Position numbers and translations under genes: made by a program. DNA of 50,301 bases from Gnetum montanum. Its lineage: Eukaryota > Streptophyta > Gnetopsida > Gnetales > Gnetaceae. Positions 1 through 10,248 of the stretch are shown here, piece after piece. Where the stretch lies: NCBI GenBank assembly GCA_015680685.1, contig MNCI01016265.1:501474-551774 (forward strand), read 5' to 3'. Below the pieces are notes generated by a model. That model did not search any database. It was not told the origin of the DNA and saw only the letters and a list, made by a program, of their open reading frames with translations. Positions within the stretch are counted from its first letter, which is position 1. Each line of letters starts with the position of its first letter.

Positions 1-846
1 TCATGTGCCTAAAGAATGTAGATCCAAATTGGATTATAAATTCAATAAATGCATTTTTCTTAGATATGACCAAGGTGTAAAAGGATATAAGCTATGGAAT
101 CCCAATACTAACATAATAATGTATAGTAGAGATGTGGTGTTATGAAATCATCTCAAGCTGATAAAGTTAAAGAAAAGCTTCTAGAAAAAGCTCATTATGA
201 TATTAACCAAAAATCAACTATAGAATAAGTTGATGATGAAATTAATGATCGAGAAGATCTACCTCAAAAAGAAGATCAATCATTAAGAAGATCAAGTTGG
301 GTAAGACAAATACTTAAGTATTTAGATTCATATGTTTTGTGTATTAGTGATGCTCCTTAAGCTTATAAAGAAGCTTATAATTCACAAGTCAATAAAGCTC
401 AAAAAAATGCCATTGATGAGAAAGTGAAATCACTAATGAAAAAAAAGACATGAGAACTTGTTAAAATTTCTCTTGAAAGAAAACCTATTGGGTGCAGATT
501 TCTTTTCAGGGTAAAAGAAGAAGAAGTATAGAAGGCAAGGCTAGTAGCAAAAGGATATTCTTAAAAGAAGGGTATTGACTATGAAGAAGTTTTTGCACTA
601 GTGGTAAAATTAACATCCATAACATCTTTAATGTCCTTTGCGGTTGCTTTAGATCTTGAACCTCAATAGATAAATGTTAAGACTGCATTTTTTCATGGAT
701 ATCTTGATGAAAAAATCTACTTGCAATAGCTTGAAGTCTATGTGATTAAGGATAATAAGAACATGGTATGTCACTTGCTAAAATCCTTGTATGGGTCGAA
801 ATATAAGAAATTGATTCTTACATGATAAGGTTTGGTTTTATAAGGG
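1..846 (+). mobile_element. Ty1/copia pol remnant, left half (integrase C-term to RT)
   Basis: Translation of the first 150 bases gives the usual copia integrase tail (HVPKE..RSKLD, CIFLRY, GVKGYKLWNP, YSRDVV). Bases 485-850 give the start of the copia reverse transcriptase: KARLVAKGYS, GIDYEEVFA, DVKTAF-like INVKTAFFHG, and KSLYG at about 783-800. Several stops and small frameshifts interrupt the frame, mostly TAG or TAA where copia has Gln, so the element is dead. The sequence stops being copia at 846 inside the RT domain and resumes at 7238. The two halves are one element split by the gypsy insertion between them. The 5' LTR and gag lie outside the window. Confidence 0.85.
842..846. repeat. 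Left target-site duplication of the nested gypsy element (AAGGG)
   Basis: Five bases before the TGGTATAG start of the gypsy LTR. They match AATGG at 7233-7237 in 4 of 5 positions. Removing the element and one copy of the duplication joins the copia frame without a shift, so this boundary is well supported. Confidence 0.65.
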
Positions 847-2877
847 TGGTATAGAGACACCTCTTCTGAGTCCCTTTTCTTCTTCCTATAGATGGTTTTT
901 GTAGGTTTCAGGCTTTATGAAGATGTCTCAAAGGTTAATGAGACATCTTGGTTGTGGTGTAGGGGTTGCACCTCAATAGATCCCAATAGGACCCAATCCA
1001 CACCTTCCAAGTAGATCTAGCTTAGAAAATAAGAACAACCTAATGAAATAGATAAAATATTGCTTATATTAAGAAAATTCTTAAAATACATATAAAATAC
1101 ATCAAAGATGAGGAGCAAAGCTCAACTCACAACTTTTGCAAGGACCTTAGAGGCCACACTTGTCCTTTCTTAATTCGTAATTCCTCACAATGGAGCCCAA
1201 GCTCAAGACAAGACACTTATAAGAGATCCTCCTAACCTCTCTCAAGTGCTCTCCCTTACCTCTTATTCAACTTCCTTGCATAAGCTCTCTTCCCTCAAGA
1301 GCTCTCTCTCTTACCCTCTGTTGGTATGTTTGGCCTTTAGTGTTTGCACTTCGATGCTTGGCGCTTCAGCACTTTGGTACTACGGCACTTAGCACTACGA
1401 CCCTTGGCACTGTGACACTAACACGATGAATTACATCAATATAATAAGCAATTGGAAGGTAAAGATCCTAGAAACCTTTCCTCTCAACTCAACTTGAGGT
1501 TCTTCAACTACTTTCCAAGTCTTCTCACCTTCTCCCCAACTATTTCCATTTTGTTTTGGCTATTTCTATCTTGATTTGGACATTTCTCCAATTGGAATAG
1601 GTGTTTTTAGAAGTTTCCACTTGTGTCTGGGTTGTCTCTAGCTTTGCTAGGATGTCTCCTACAAAAACCTAGTTCTTGGATCAAACATCTACTATTTTTC
1701 TGGGACATCCCAAATTTTGATGGGACATCTCAGTTGGGACATCCCACTTTCTGATGAGACATTTCACTTGCAAATGCCAAACACAAATATGCTCGTTTTG
1801 ATGCCTGGAACCTTCGAATGCCTCTAAACAAGTCTCCATAGACCCTGGAACCCCCTAAAATCATCAAAATGAGAGCAAAACAAACCAAAACATCCAAGAA
1901 TCATCCTCAATAAAATCAACACAAGAAGACACATAGCATGTAAGGTAGAACAAGGGAATCAAAAGAGGTGTCCCTACACCAAGTTTAGAGTTGAGTCTTC
2001 AGAGAAGACATTTGGGACATACAAAAGACATATCTACTGAGAGCTAAATATTCATAGAAGACATCTCACATGTGTAGGAGATGTCTCTACCAAGAGCTAA
2101 GTCTTCATAAGAGACATCTCATATGTGCAGGAGATGTCTCACCTTACTTGGAGACATCCTAGATTTCATGAGATGTCTCAAGGGAGAAGTCTCATACCAG
2201 AAGAAAATATCTCACACTTAAAGGAAACATCTCCCACTCTTAGGAGACATCTCACGTGAATGATGAATTTTTACAGGAGACATCCCAAGAAAGCTTGAAA
2301 GAACCTGTACGGTTAAAGAAATGTTTGACTTGGCAATTCCAAATTCGGAAACAATCAAACAAGATGAGAAAAAATGGAAATAGCTAGGAATCTTTAAGAT
2401 GAACTCAAGAAATATTTCCTAGGCTTCTTATTACCTATTTACAATAAATATTATATGTGTTTCTTCTTGAGATGTCATGATGAGATGAAATTTTACAAGA
2501 GATGTTAAGATAGCACATTGAGTGAGTGCATAATTGTGGTTGCTTCTCAAGGTCAATTGTTTGTGCATTGGCATGTGTGTTCTTGTGTTCTTATTTGTGT
2601 GTTGAGATCTCATTTCTAAGTTGTAGGAGGGATTCTCTTTCAGTTGGCATTACATTAAGGATGATCATTGTGTGGTTGTAGAGCCTCATGCTCTACAACT
2701 TCGTTGAGTATTTGTGATTGTTTTGGATGTTATGGGTTGTGGTATTATGGATTGAAATCTTCTTACAATAATTAAAAATAGCTAGTTTTTACATTTTCTA
2801 GCATAGAAAATTTCCTTTCATAATATCTAGATTTAGTGGAAATTAAAGGTTAAATTAATAGGAATGAATATGCTCTA
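847..2877 (+). repeat. 5' long terminal repeat of the gypsy element
   Basis: Begins TGGTATAGAG directly after the target duplication. It ends ..GCTCTA, the decayed form of the ..CTCCA end seen in the 3' copy at 7232. It is about 2.0 kb long. It contains a degenerate array of GGCACTT/CTACGAC-like units at 1325-1425 and many copies of GAGACATCTC or its complement GAGATGTCTC at 1620-2290. No coding capacity is seen. The start is inferred from the copia junction, because the 3' copy lacks this part. Confidence 0.7.
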
Positions 2878-2886
2878 ACGTTATTG

Positions 2887-2904
2887 GTATTGAAGTGTTA
2901 GGTT
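2887..2904 (+). promoter_or_regulatory. Degraded primer-binding site
   Basis: TTGGTATTGAAGTG lies about 8 bases inside the 5' LTR end. It resembles the plant initiator-Met tRNA primer-binding site, which starts TGGTATCAGAGC. Position and the first seven bases fit, while the rest has diverged. It is no longer expected to prime. Confidence 0.45.
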
Positions 2905-2944
2905 GATTGTTGCATGGGAAGACTAGTTGTAGATTTTTGTCCAC

Positions 2945-4245
2945 TTGAGATGACACCTAAGAAGAAATAGGTTCAAGCCTTGAATAGAGACATGGAGATC
3001 ATGAAGTTTATCTTTTAATTTATGGTTTCACAATTGGACAAGATTACTGCCAAGGTAGATAAGAATGCAAGTCCTAGCCGTATTCCAACATAACAAGATG
3101 ACTAGCATTCACATTTGACAGTGACAAAGAAGTCTCTCACCCAAGTGGAGGAAATGATGAGGAAGGATAATTTAGCTATAGGAGTGTTGGAATCCATTAG
3201 CTAAAGATTCTAATGGGAGGAAATCCACTTCCTTAGATTAGAATTCTGAGAGCTCCATCAATGATCACTACCTCTTCTCATGGCAAGCTTAATGAGGAAG
3301 ATGAACTAAGGCTTACTATAGCATTCAAAAATGCTACAAAACTTCCATATGTAGAACTGAAGACTTTTAATGATGTAGATGAAACCAATGCTTTCTTAAG
3401 TTGGCTAAAGGCACTTGACTTACACTTTGAGTTAGAAGAGATAATAAATCAATTAAGGGTACTGGTTGCTAAATCCATAGTAGAAGGTATGGATTCTACC
3501 TTGTGGAAAAAGGAATTCTAAGGCTATGAAAGACAAAATGATCAACCTATTAGAGATTGGAATATGATGAAATATAGGTTGAGAACAAAATTTAAACAGT
3601 CTCATCAGAGGCAAGAGATGATTATGAAGTTGAAATTCCTAAGGTAAGGTGACAAAGATGTCAAGGATTTTTACATTGAATTTTGTGAACTATTCCATCA
3701 AGATAAGGTGAACTCAGAGGAGTATGGACATGCTTCAATCTTTCTAGAAGATCTCAAAATGATGTATTAGCAGGAGTTATCATTTTATGAGTCATAAACT
3801 ATCGATGAGACTTTTGATTTAGTACTTAAGCTAGAAAAGAAACTAAGTAGATTTGGAAATAGGGGCAACAAGATTCCAAGGAAAAGAATAGGGGATCCAA
3901 ATTAGAGAAGGGATCCAAGCCCAATTCTAAAGAAAAAGATGGAAGCCATGATAAGAAGATAGAAAAGGCTGAATAGAAGGACAATGAAAAAGACAAAGCC
4001 AAGAAGAACCAAGGCAAGGAAGGCAAGGTTCAAGGTAGTAACTCATCCAAAATTCAATGTTTCAAGTGTGAAGAATGGAGATATAAGTAATGGGAATGCC
4101 CACTTCTCAAAAAAAAATCCAAAGACAAGGATGTGCAAACCATTGAAGTGGAGGAGAAATTTAGCCAAGCTCTTTAGAAAGGTAATTCTAATGCTCCCAA
4201 GAATAATGAGGTTTCTAAATTAAATTCTTGTGCATTCATGGGGAA
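2945..4245 (+). pseudogene. Gypsy Gag remnant with zinc knuckle
   Basis: The largest open piece is 3261-3521 (starts MITTSSHGKL), which contains AFLSWLKALDLHFE, the gag capsid-like segment. After a TAA the frame continues with DWNMMKYRLRTKF and later DVKDFYIEFCELF, typical of retrotransposon Gag. At about 4050-4100 IQCFKCEEW..WECP matches a CCHC zinc knuckle, but the His is replaced by Tyr and an in-frame TAA precedes WEC. Lysine-rich linkers flank it. Many TAG and TAA stops sit at expected Gln positions, so this is a pseudogene. Confidence 0.8.
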
Positions 4246-4860
4246 TTGAATAGAGAAGAGCATCTTGCTAGAAGATTGTTATTTCGAATTAGGGCTAGAT
4301 GTTTACTCAGTGGGGAATAGATTCATGTTTTGATTAATGGGGAAGCCCAAGAAAATGTTATTTCTTCTAGGATAGTTACTAGATTGGGTTCGCAACTAAT
4401 CCTTATGCAGGATCCTACAATGTACATTGGTTATCTAAGGATCACTCTTAAGAGATGAGAGAGCAATGTGTTTTAAAATTTAAAATTGGGATTTTTTATG
4501 ATGTGGTGAAAGGTGATGTTCTTCCAATTAATTACACTAATGTGATTTTTGATAGACCTTGGAATTTTGACAGTGGTACTTAAATTTGATTGAGCAAGAA
4601 ATGTATGGAGTGTAGCTAGACTTGATGAAATTAATGAGCTGATTCTTATGACAACTAAAAAAGTAAGGTAGCAAAGCTCACTTAATGCTTCCTTAATCCT
4701 TCTAGGAGAGAGGGAATACATTAAAGAACATGATAAAATTAGTTTTGGTTTTATTGTTGTGTCAACAATTGCTTCTAACTATGATGATATGTAGGTTGAA
4801 CTTCCTACATGTGTGCTAGGCTTGAAGGAGAAATTTTCCAAGGTGTTCAAGGGAAAATTG
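4246..4860 (+). pseudogene. Gypsy protease and linker remnant
   Basis: The stretch around 4320-4400 reads INGEAQENVISS followed by a leucine-rich tail, matching the plant gypsy protease form that has ID/NGGS.ENVIS instead of a classical DSG. Stops interrupt it on both sides. The following 400 bases (CWDF-like text around 4500-4700) fit the protease-RT linker but I cannot assign individual motifs there. Confidence 0.55.
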
Positions 4861-5505
4861 GATGGATTACAGTTAATGAGGAATGTATAGTATCAAATTG
4901 ATTTTATCCTTGGTTCTACCATTCCAAATGAGACAAATGGAAGACAAATTTTCCTATTCTAAGGATGGATGATATCCTTGATGTCCTTACCAATGCAAAG
5001 GTTTTTAGTAAAAATGATTTAAAGAGTGATTACCATAAAATTTGAATAAAGCCTAGTGACAAATGGAAGACAACTTTCAAAATACCAAATGGATTATTTG
5101 AGTGGTTAGTGATGCCATTAGGGTTGACATGTGCATTGGATATGTTCATGAGGTTGATGCATGATGTACTCAAAGACTTGATTGGTATGTGTTGGATTGT
5201 CTTTTTTGATGATATTTTGATATGTTGCTCCAATGAGGAAGAACACTTGGATTATTTAAGAAGGGTGTGTCTTAAATTGGAGGAGGCACATTTAGTGATC
5301 AATGTGAAGAAAGGTCATTTCTTCAAGAAGAAAATCACATACTTGGGACATGTAGTTTCTAAAAATCAAATTCGAATGGAAGCTACCAAGGTGAGGACAC
5401 TTAGAGATTGGCAAACTCCTAAGAACGTTGGGAAGGTAAGGTCATTTCTTGGTTTAGCACATTTTTATTGGAGGTTAATTGAAAATTTCAATAGTATTTC
5501 TTAGT
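4861..5505 (+). pseudogene. Gypsy reverse transcriptase remnant
   Basis: Open from 5109 to 5504. Motifs in order: LKSDYHKI-like at about 5020, KTTFKIPNGLFEWLVMPLGL at 5070-5130, VFFDDIL (the F-x-DD catalytic motif) near 5200, then EEHLDYLRRV, and GHFFKKKITYLGH with KVRSFLGLAHFYWR leading to the connection domain. Frameshifts and stops occur upstream of 5109. This is the best preserved part of the gypsy element. It shows the Ty3/gypsy order (RT then RNase H then integrase). Confidence 0.88.
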
Positions 5506-5589
5506 TTATTTTTTCTTTATTGAAGAAAAATAAAGTATTCAAGTGGGTTGATGGAACTCAAAGAAGCTTTAACGTTTTTGAAAGAAAAA

Positions 5590-6000
5590 GCACCAATGAA
5601 CCAATGCTTGCAATTCTAGATTTTCAAAAGCTTTTTTAGGTAGAGGTGGATGCAAGTGGAATTGCCATTGATGGGATACCTTCACATGAAGGCAAGCCTA
5701 TTGCTTTCTTTTCAGAAAAGTTAAATGAGTTAAGGTAAAAATATATCATCTATGACAAGGAGTTATATGCTATTCTTTAAGCCATTAGTCATTAGAGGCA
5801 TTACTTGTTGCCCAAGGAGTTCATTTTGATGATGAATCATAAAGCAATTTAATTCATAAATTTCCAAAAGAAGTTGAGTGCTAAGCACATTAAGTAGGCT
5901 TCATAGTTACAAGAGTTCAATTTTACGCATAAGCATAAAAGTGAAAAAGTTAATGTGGTGGTTGATGCATTATCTAGGGTGCATGTGATGAATTTTAGCA
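5590..6000 (+). pseudogene. Gypsy RNase H remnant
   Basis: VEVDASGIAI at about 5641 supplies the first catalytic Asp. It is followed by IAFFSEKLNE and YDKELYAIL, then HYLLPKEFI and VVVDALSRV at about 5960. At least six in-frame stops are present, several at Gln or Trp positions (for example the W of SHWRHY reads TAG). Not functional. Confidence 0.8.
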
Positions 6001-6099
6001 TGCCTCATGTAGATGGTATGGGTGATTTCGCTAATTTGTATGAACATGATCAAAGTTTTGGATAGGTTTGGAGAAGCCTTAAAAAACCATTATTGAGTA

Positions 6100-6796
6100 G
6101 GATAGATCAATGGAGAGACTATCATATTCAAGATAAATTATTATTCAAGAATGGAAAGATATTTGTTTCTAATTGTGATTTTAGGAAAAAGATTTTGTTT
6201 GAAAAGCATTGTAGTGGCATGATAGGTCACATGGGTAGGAACAAAACACTATAGCTTGTGGGTAGGTACTATTTTTGGCCAGGAATGACAACTGAAGTTT
6301 CAATATTCATTAAGAAGTATTTGACTTGTCAAAAACTCAAAGGAGGTAAAGGAGTAGATGAACATTATATACCTTTGCTAATTACCAAGGATTCATATGA
6401 AAGTATATTAATGGATTTTGTGAGTGGTATTCCAAAAACCAAAAGTGGGGATGATGCTATTTTTTATTGTGGTGGACAAGTTCTCTAAGATGGCACACTT
6501 CATTCCATGCAAAAAGGTGAGTGATGCATCTCATGTGATAAATTTATTTTTCTAGCATGTTATAAAGCTGCATGGTATTCCTTTGAATTTTGTTAGTGAA
6601 AGAGACTCCAAGTTTACTAGTCATTTTTAAATGTCCCTTTGGAAAATCTTAAGGATAAAGTTGAAGTTTTTAATATCATCCACAATTTGATGGCCAAATG
6701 GAGGTGGTGAATAAATCCATGCTGAACATTTTAAGGTATTTATGTGATGAACAACCAAATTGGTGGGAAAATTTGTTATGTCATGCTAAATTTTTC
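6100..6796 (+). pseudogene. Gypsy integrase remnant, C-terminus deleted
   Basis: The zinc-binding part reads HCSGMIGHMGRNKT and then YLTCQKLKG; one of the two Cys is replaced by Tyr. The catalytic core follows: [22 protein letters not shown] after a frameshift at about 6470, then SERDSKFTSHF and LRYLCDEQPNWWENLL. The sequence turns into LTR sequence at about 6797, so the C-terminal domain is missing. That is a deletion, not the natural end. Confidence 0.82.
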
Positions 6797-7232
6797 AATA
6801 AATATTTTATGTGTTTCTTCATGAGATATCATGATGAGAGAGATTTTGTAAGATATGTTAAGAGAGTACATTGAGTAAGTGCATAATTGTGCATGCAGCT
6901 CAAGATCAATTATGTGTATGTTGGCTTGTGTGTTCTTGTGTTCTTGCTAATGTGTTGAGATCTTAATTCTTAGTTGTAGGAGGGATTCTATTTTGGTTGT
7001 GCCTTGCATTAAGGACAATTTGTTGTATGGTTGTAGAGCCTCATGCTTTGCAACATCATTGAGTGTTCATGATTGTTTTAGATGTTGTTGATTATGGAAC
7101 CATAGATTAAAATCTTCTTACAATAATCAAAGAAAGCTAGTTTTTTCATTTTCTAGCATATTAAATTATCTTTTAAAATATCTAGATTTAGTAAGAATTA
7201 GAGGTTAAATTAATAGGAGTGAACCTACTCCA
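6797..7232 (+). repeat. Truncated 3' LTR of the gypsy element
   Basis: It aligns end to end with the last 442 bases of the 5' LTR: ATTATATGTGTTTCTTC-like start, shared TTGTAGGAGGGATTCT, GGTTGTAGAGCCTCATGC, TTTCTAGCATA and GGTTAAATTAATAGGA. Divergence is clear by eye, so the insertion is old. It ends CTCCA at 7232. The first 1.6 kb of the LTR is missing. Confidence 0.85.
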
Positions 7233-7237
7233 AATGG
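7233..7237. repeat. Right target-site duplication of the gypsy element (AATGG)
   Basis: Partner of AAGGG at 842-846. The copia frame continues directly after it with DDDEPCIYLK. Confidence 0.65.
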
Positions 7238-8640
7238 ATGATGATGAGCCGTGTATTTATTTAAAGAAAAATTCACAAACTTGTTTTATACTGCTATTGT
7301 ATATTAATGATATGTTGATAGTAGGGAATAGTATGCAAGAAATCACTAAGTTGAAAAGCTAGTTGTCATCTTAGTTTGAGATGAAGGACCTTGGTGCTAC
7401 AAGGAAAATCTGGGACATTGAAATTAAGAGAGATAAAAAAAGGTTAGAAGTTATGGCTTGATTAATATACATATATTAATAAAGTTTTAGAAAAAATTAA
7501 TATGCAGGATTATAAGCTAGTAAACACTTCATTATTTGTGAGCATGAAATTATCAATGGAGCAATGCTTGAGATAGATGAAGAAATTGAGGAAATGAACA
7601 AAATTTCCTATGCTAGTGTTGTAGGAAACCTCATGTATGTAATGGTCTTTATTAGGTCTGATATTACATATGTAGTGGGAGTTGTAAGTAGGTTTATGTC
7701 TAATCTTGGTAAGGAGCATTGGATGGCTGTTAAAAGAATTCTTAGGTATTTTCAAGGTACTATTAATTTTGTCATTTGTTATAAGAAAAGTTTTTTTTGA
7801 ATTGTATGACTTTGTGGATGCAAATTGGGGATGTGGTCTAGATCATTGAAAATCCACAAGTTGATATGTTTTTAAAATAAATACAAGTATAGTTAGCTGG
7901 ATTAGCACGAGACAAAGTTGTATTGCATTATTGACAACACAGGCAAAGTATGTAGCAACTTTTGAAGCAAGCAAAGAAGTAGTTTGGCTACAACGATTGG
8001 TCAAAGACTTTGGGCAAGAGAAAACTAAGTAAACATCTTTTATGATAATCAAAGTGCAATCTTCTTATCAAAGAATCCTAGGTTTCATGCAAAGACAAAA
8101 CACATTAAGATAAATTACCATTTTGGCATCTGTTATGGGAAAAGTTTCTTTGAATTACAAGGTTTTATGAATGCAGATTTGGGAGGTGATCTAGATCATT
8201 GAAAATCCATAAGTAGATATTTTTAAAAAATAAACACAAGTGCAGTTGGCTAGATCAGCAAGAGATAAAGTTATGTTACATTATTAACTACATAGGTGGA
8301 GTATGTAGCAACTTCTTAAGCAAGCAAAGAAGCGATTTGGCTACAATAATTTATCAAAGACTTTGGGCAAGAACAAAAGAAAGAAAACATCTTTTGCGAT
8401 AATCAAAGTGCAATATTCTTGTCGAAGAATCTTGGGTTTCATGCAAGGACAAAACACATTGAGATAACTTACCATTTTATTTAGGATCAAATTGAAAAAG
8501 TAAGGATTTCTTTAGAAAAGGTTCCTACATAAAAAATTCTAGTAGATATGTTAACCAAATCAATTCTTATGGACAAGTTCAATTGGTGTAGAAAAGTACT
8601 TGGATTAGTAAATTGTGAAATGTAAAAGTTACTCTTGGCT
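7238..8640 (+). mobile_element. Ty1/copia pol remnant, right half (RT end and RNase H)
   Basis: Starts with CIYLKKN and LLLYINDMLIVG, the copia RT catalytic block (YVDDM in active elements, here YINDM). LKDLG-like MKDLGATRKI, the open piece at 7564-7800 (SYASVVGNLMYVMV, RSDITYVVGVVSRFMS, VKRILRYFQGT) and RNase H follow (FVDANWGCGLD, KSTS, EASKEVVWLQRL). The catalytic YVDD is changed and stops are frequent. The RNase H part is present twice in tandem. It ends near 8630 with LVNCEM just before the 3' LTR. Confidence 0.88.
7767..8477 (+). repeat. Tandem duplication inside copia RNase H (two units of about 354 bp)
   Basis: Unit 1 (7767-8120) and unit 2 (8121-8477) both run from TTTTG.CAT.TGTTAT to CACATT.AGATAA.TTACC. 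Both encode the same RNase H piece (DANWG/DADLG, KSTS, SKEVVWLQ/SKEAIWLQ). They differ by scattered substitutions, so the duplication is old. Confidence 0.85.
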
Positions 8641-8730
8641 ATAATGCCTTAAAATAAATAACAAGTGAGAGAAGTATGAGGTGTATTATTGATTTTAAGC
8701 TTAATACCCTTTTATTTTGTAACACTGCCA

Positions 8731-9170
8731 TGTTGGCAAATTATTCTTAGCATGTTGTTTGAAAATAATAAAAGCCAAAGTATGTAATATGTAAAAAGAA
8801 TATGTAACTATTTACACCCAATTTGGCCATAATTAATTATGGATTATAACTCCATAATTTGGCTTTTACCCAAAGCATGACATTATGACCACTATATAAG
8901 TGGATGCTTATGTGGTCTTAGTATCATCATATTTTCACCAAATCAAAGGATGTGTGAGGCATAATTCAAGTTGCATTCTCTTCCTCCTGTGTAAACTTGG
9001 TCTAAGCTTGTTGTAAGTCTCAAAGTAAGAAGACCTAGATTTCTAAGGCTTGCTAGGAGCTGAAGCCCTTGTTGGGGGTTTTTCTTGATGTATTTTTTCC
9101 AATTCCATAATTGAATTTCTATTTTTGTTGATTATTGTTACTTTATTATCCTACTTAATCAAGGTGGAAT
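8731..9170 (+). repeat. 3' LTR of the copia element (right end uncertain)
   Basis: Begins TGTTGGCAAA about 90 bases after the last pol codons. A TATA-like CACTATATAAG occurs at 8889-8900, where an LTR promoter is expected. Downstream text (CCTCTGTGTAAACTTGG, TTGTAAGTC) is typical of plant copia R/U5 regions. No second LTR is in the window for comparison, so the right end (about 9160-9180) is a guess. Confidence 0.55.
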
Positions 9171-9179
9171 GTAACATTT

Positions 9180-9945
9180 TAGGGGATGAATGAGTACAAA
9201 TATGCTAAATGTCAATGGCACAAATAAAATAGTCCAATATGTTTAGGGCTATACATAATCAAATTTTTGTTATCTCAATGACTTGAGCTGTTTAAAGAAC
9301 CCAACATGCACTTTTTTTTTTGTGTGTTGGACTCTTCTTTATTATGTGAGGTGTTAGCTTTGTTTCTTGATTTTGAAGCTCTAAGTCATGGGTTCAATTT
9401 TAGTAGGCAATGTTGAGTTACAAAGTTCTATTTGGGATATATATCTTGGGGTGTTGTACCTTTGTTCCTATTATTTCAGGTTCCAAACTAACCCCCATTG
9501 TGCCTAGGGTGTAATTTGAACTTCTTACTTGCAAGATGTAATTTGAACATAGCAACCTCTTAGATATGAATCCTTATCCACCACCCCATTTCAACTAAGT
9601 TACTTAAGCTATGCTTAGAGCTAGATTTGAATTTCTTCGGTAGAAAATGTAATTTAAACTAGCAACCTCTTAGATATAAATCCTTATCAAAGGATGAATA
9701 AATGCAATAATAAAGTGTTAATTTAGTTATGAGACTCTTAATGTGACATTTGAAAGTTCCAAGTAAGCAATGTTAAGTAATACTGTGCGTGCCTGATTAT
9801 AAGTCTCCAATCAACATAACTCAAGTTCACAACGTATCACATAAAAAAGCAGCGAAACTAAGCATTCGATAACAACAAATAACATTTGGTGATACGAAAC
9901 AGCGTTCCGTTGCAATTAGAGAAATCGAGATTCAAAATCCAAAAA
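9180..9945. other. Gene-upstream stretch with a short direct repeat
   Basis: No coding sequence recognised. A 44-base direct repeat (GTAATTTGAAC..GCAACCTCTTAGATATGAATCC) occurs at about 9535-9578 and again at 9645-9688. This stretch separates the copia LTR from the 5' end of the LIN37-like gene, so any promoter must lie here. I see no convincing TATA box. Confidence 0.5.
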
Positions 9946-10155
9946 CGTGACAATGGCGGGACAGGGTAATGGCAGTAGTGCAATTTCTCCGTCTGTAACT
10001 TACCATGCGAACGCCAAAGTCAATTCTGGTATGTATTTTGGATTTCAACGCCACCAACGACGATTCCAACTCAAGCACGAGTCTGAGTGTGCAGCAACAG
10101 CATCACATGTCCGCCCAAGAAAAAAAAAGAGAAAGAGAAAGAGGAAAGAGGAGGG

Positions 10156-10248
10156 ATGCATTCGCATTCTTTGCAGTTGCAATTGGATCATGTTCAAAAC
10201 AGACAAATGGACATTTCTTTCAAGTCTCCGCCGTTGCTGGCGCCACCG
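10156..10248 (+). CDS. LIN37: Candidate first coding exon of the LIN37-like gene
   Basis: ATG at 10156 opens a 31-codon frame (MHSHSLQLQLDHVQ.., ending SFKSPPLLAPP) and ends at the donor CCG|GTATCT in phase 0. That is exactly the phase needed by the next exon at 14088. The Gln/Pro-rich composition is plausible for the disordered N-terminus of LIN37. Alternatives are a start at 9953 (MAGQGNGSSA..) in a separate first exon, possibly spliced to the acceptor TTTGCAG|TTG at 10177. A GA-rich tract lies at 10122-10153. Transcript evidence would settle the start. Confidence 0.45.

Larger units (their letters stand above)
847..7232 (+). mobile_element. Ty3/gypsy LTR retrotransposon nested in the copia element
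   Basis: Order: 5' LTR (847-2877), degraded primer-binding site, gag, protease, reverse transcriptase, RNase H, integrase, then a truncated 3' LTR copy (6797-7232). All domains are on the + strand and carry many stops. About 440 bp at the end of the two LTRs align (2436-2877 with 6797-7232). The element lacks the end of integrase, the polypurine tract and the first part of the 3' LTR, because integrase sequence runs straight into mid-LTR sequence near 6797. No chromodomain is visible, but that part is deleted, so the lineage within Ty3/gypsy stays open. Confidence 0.85.
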
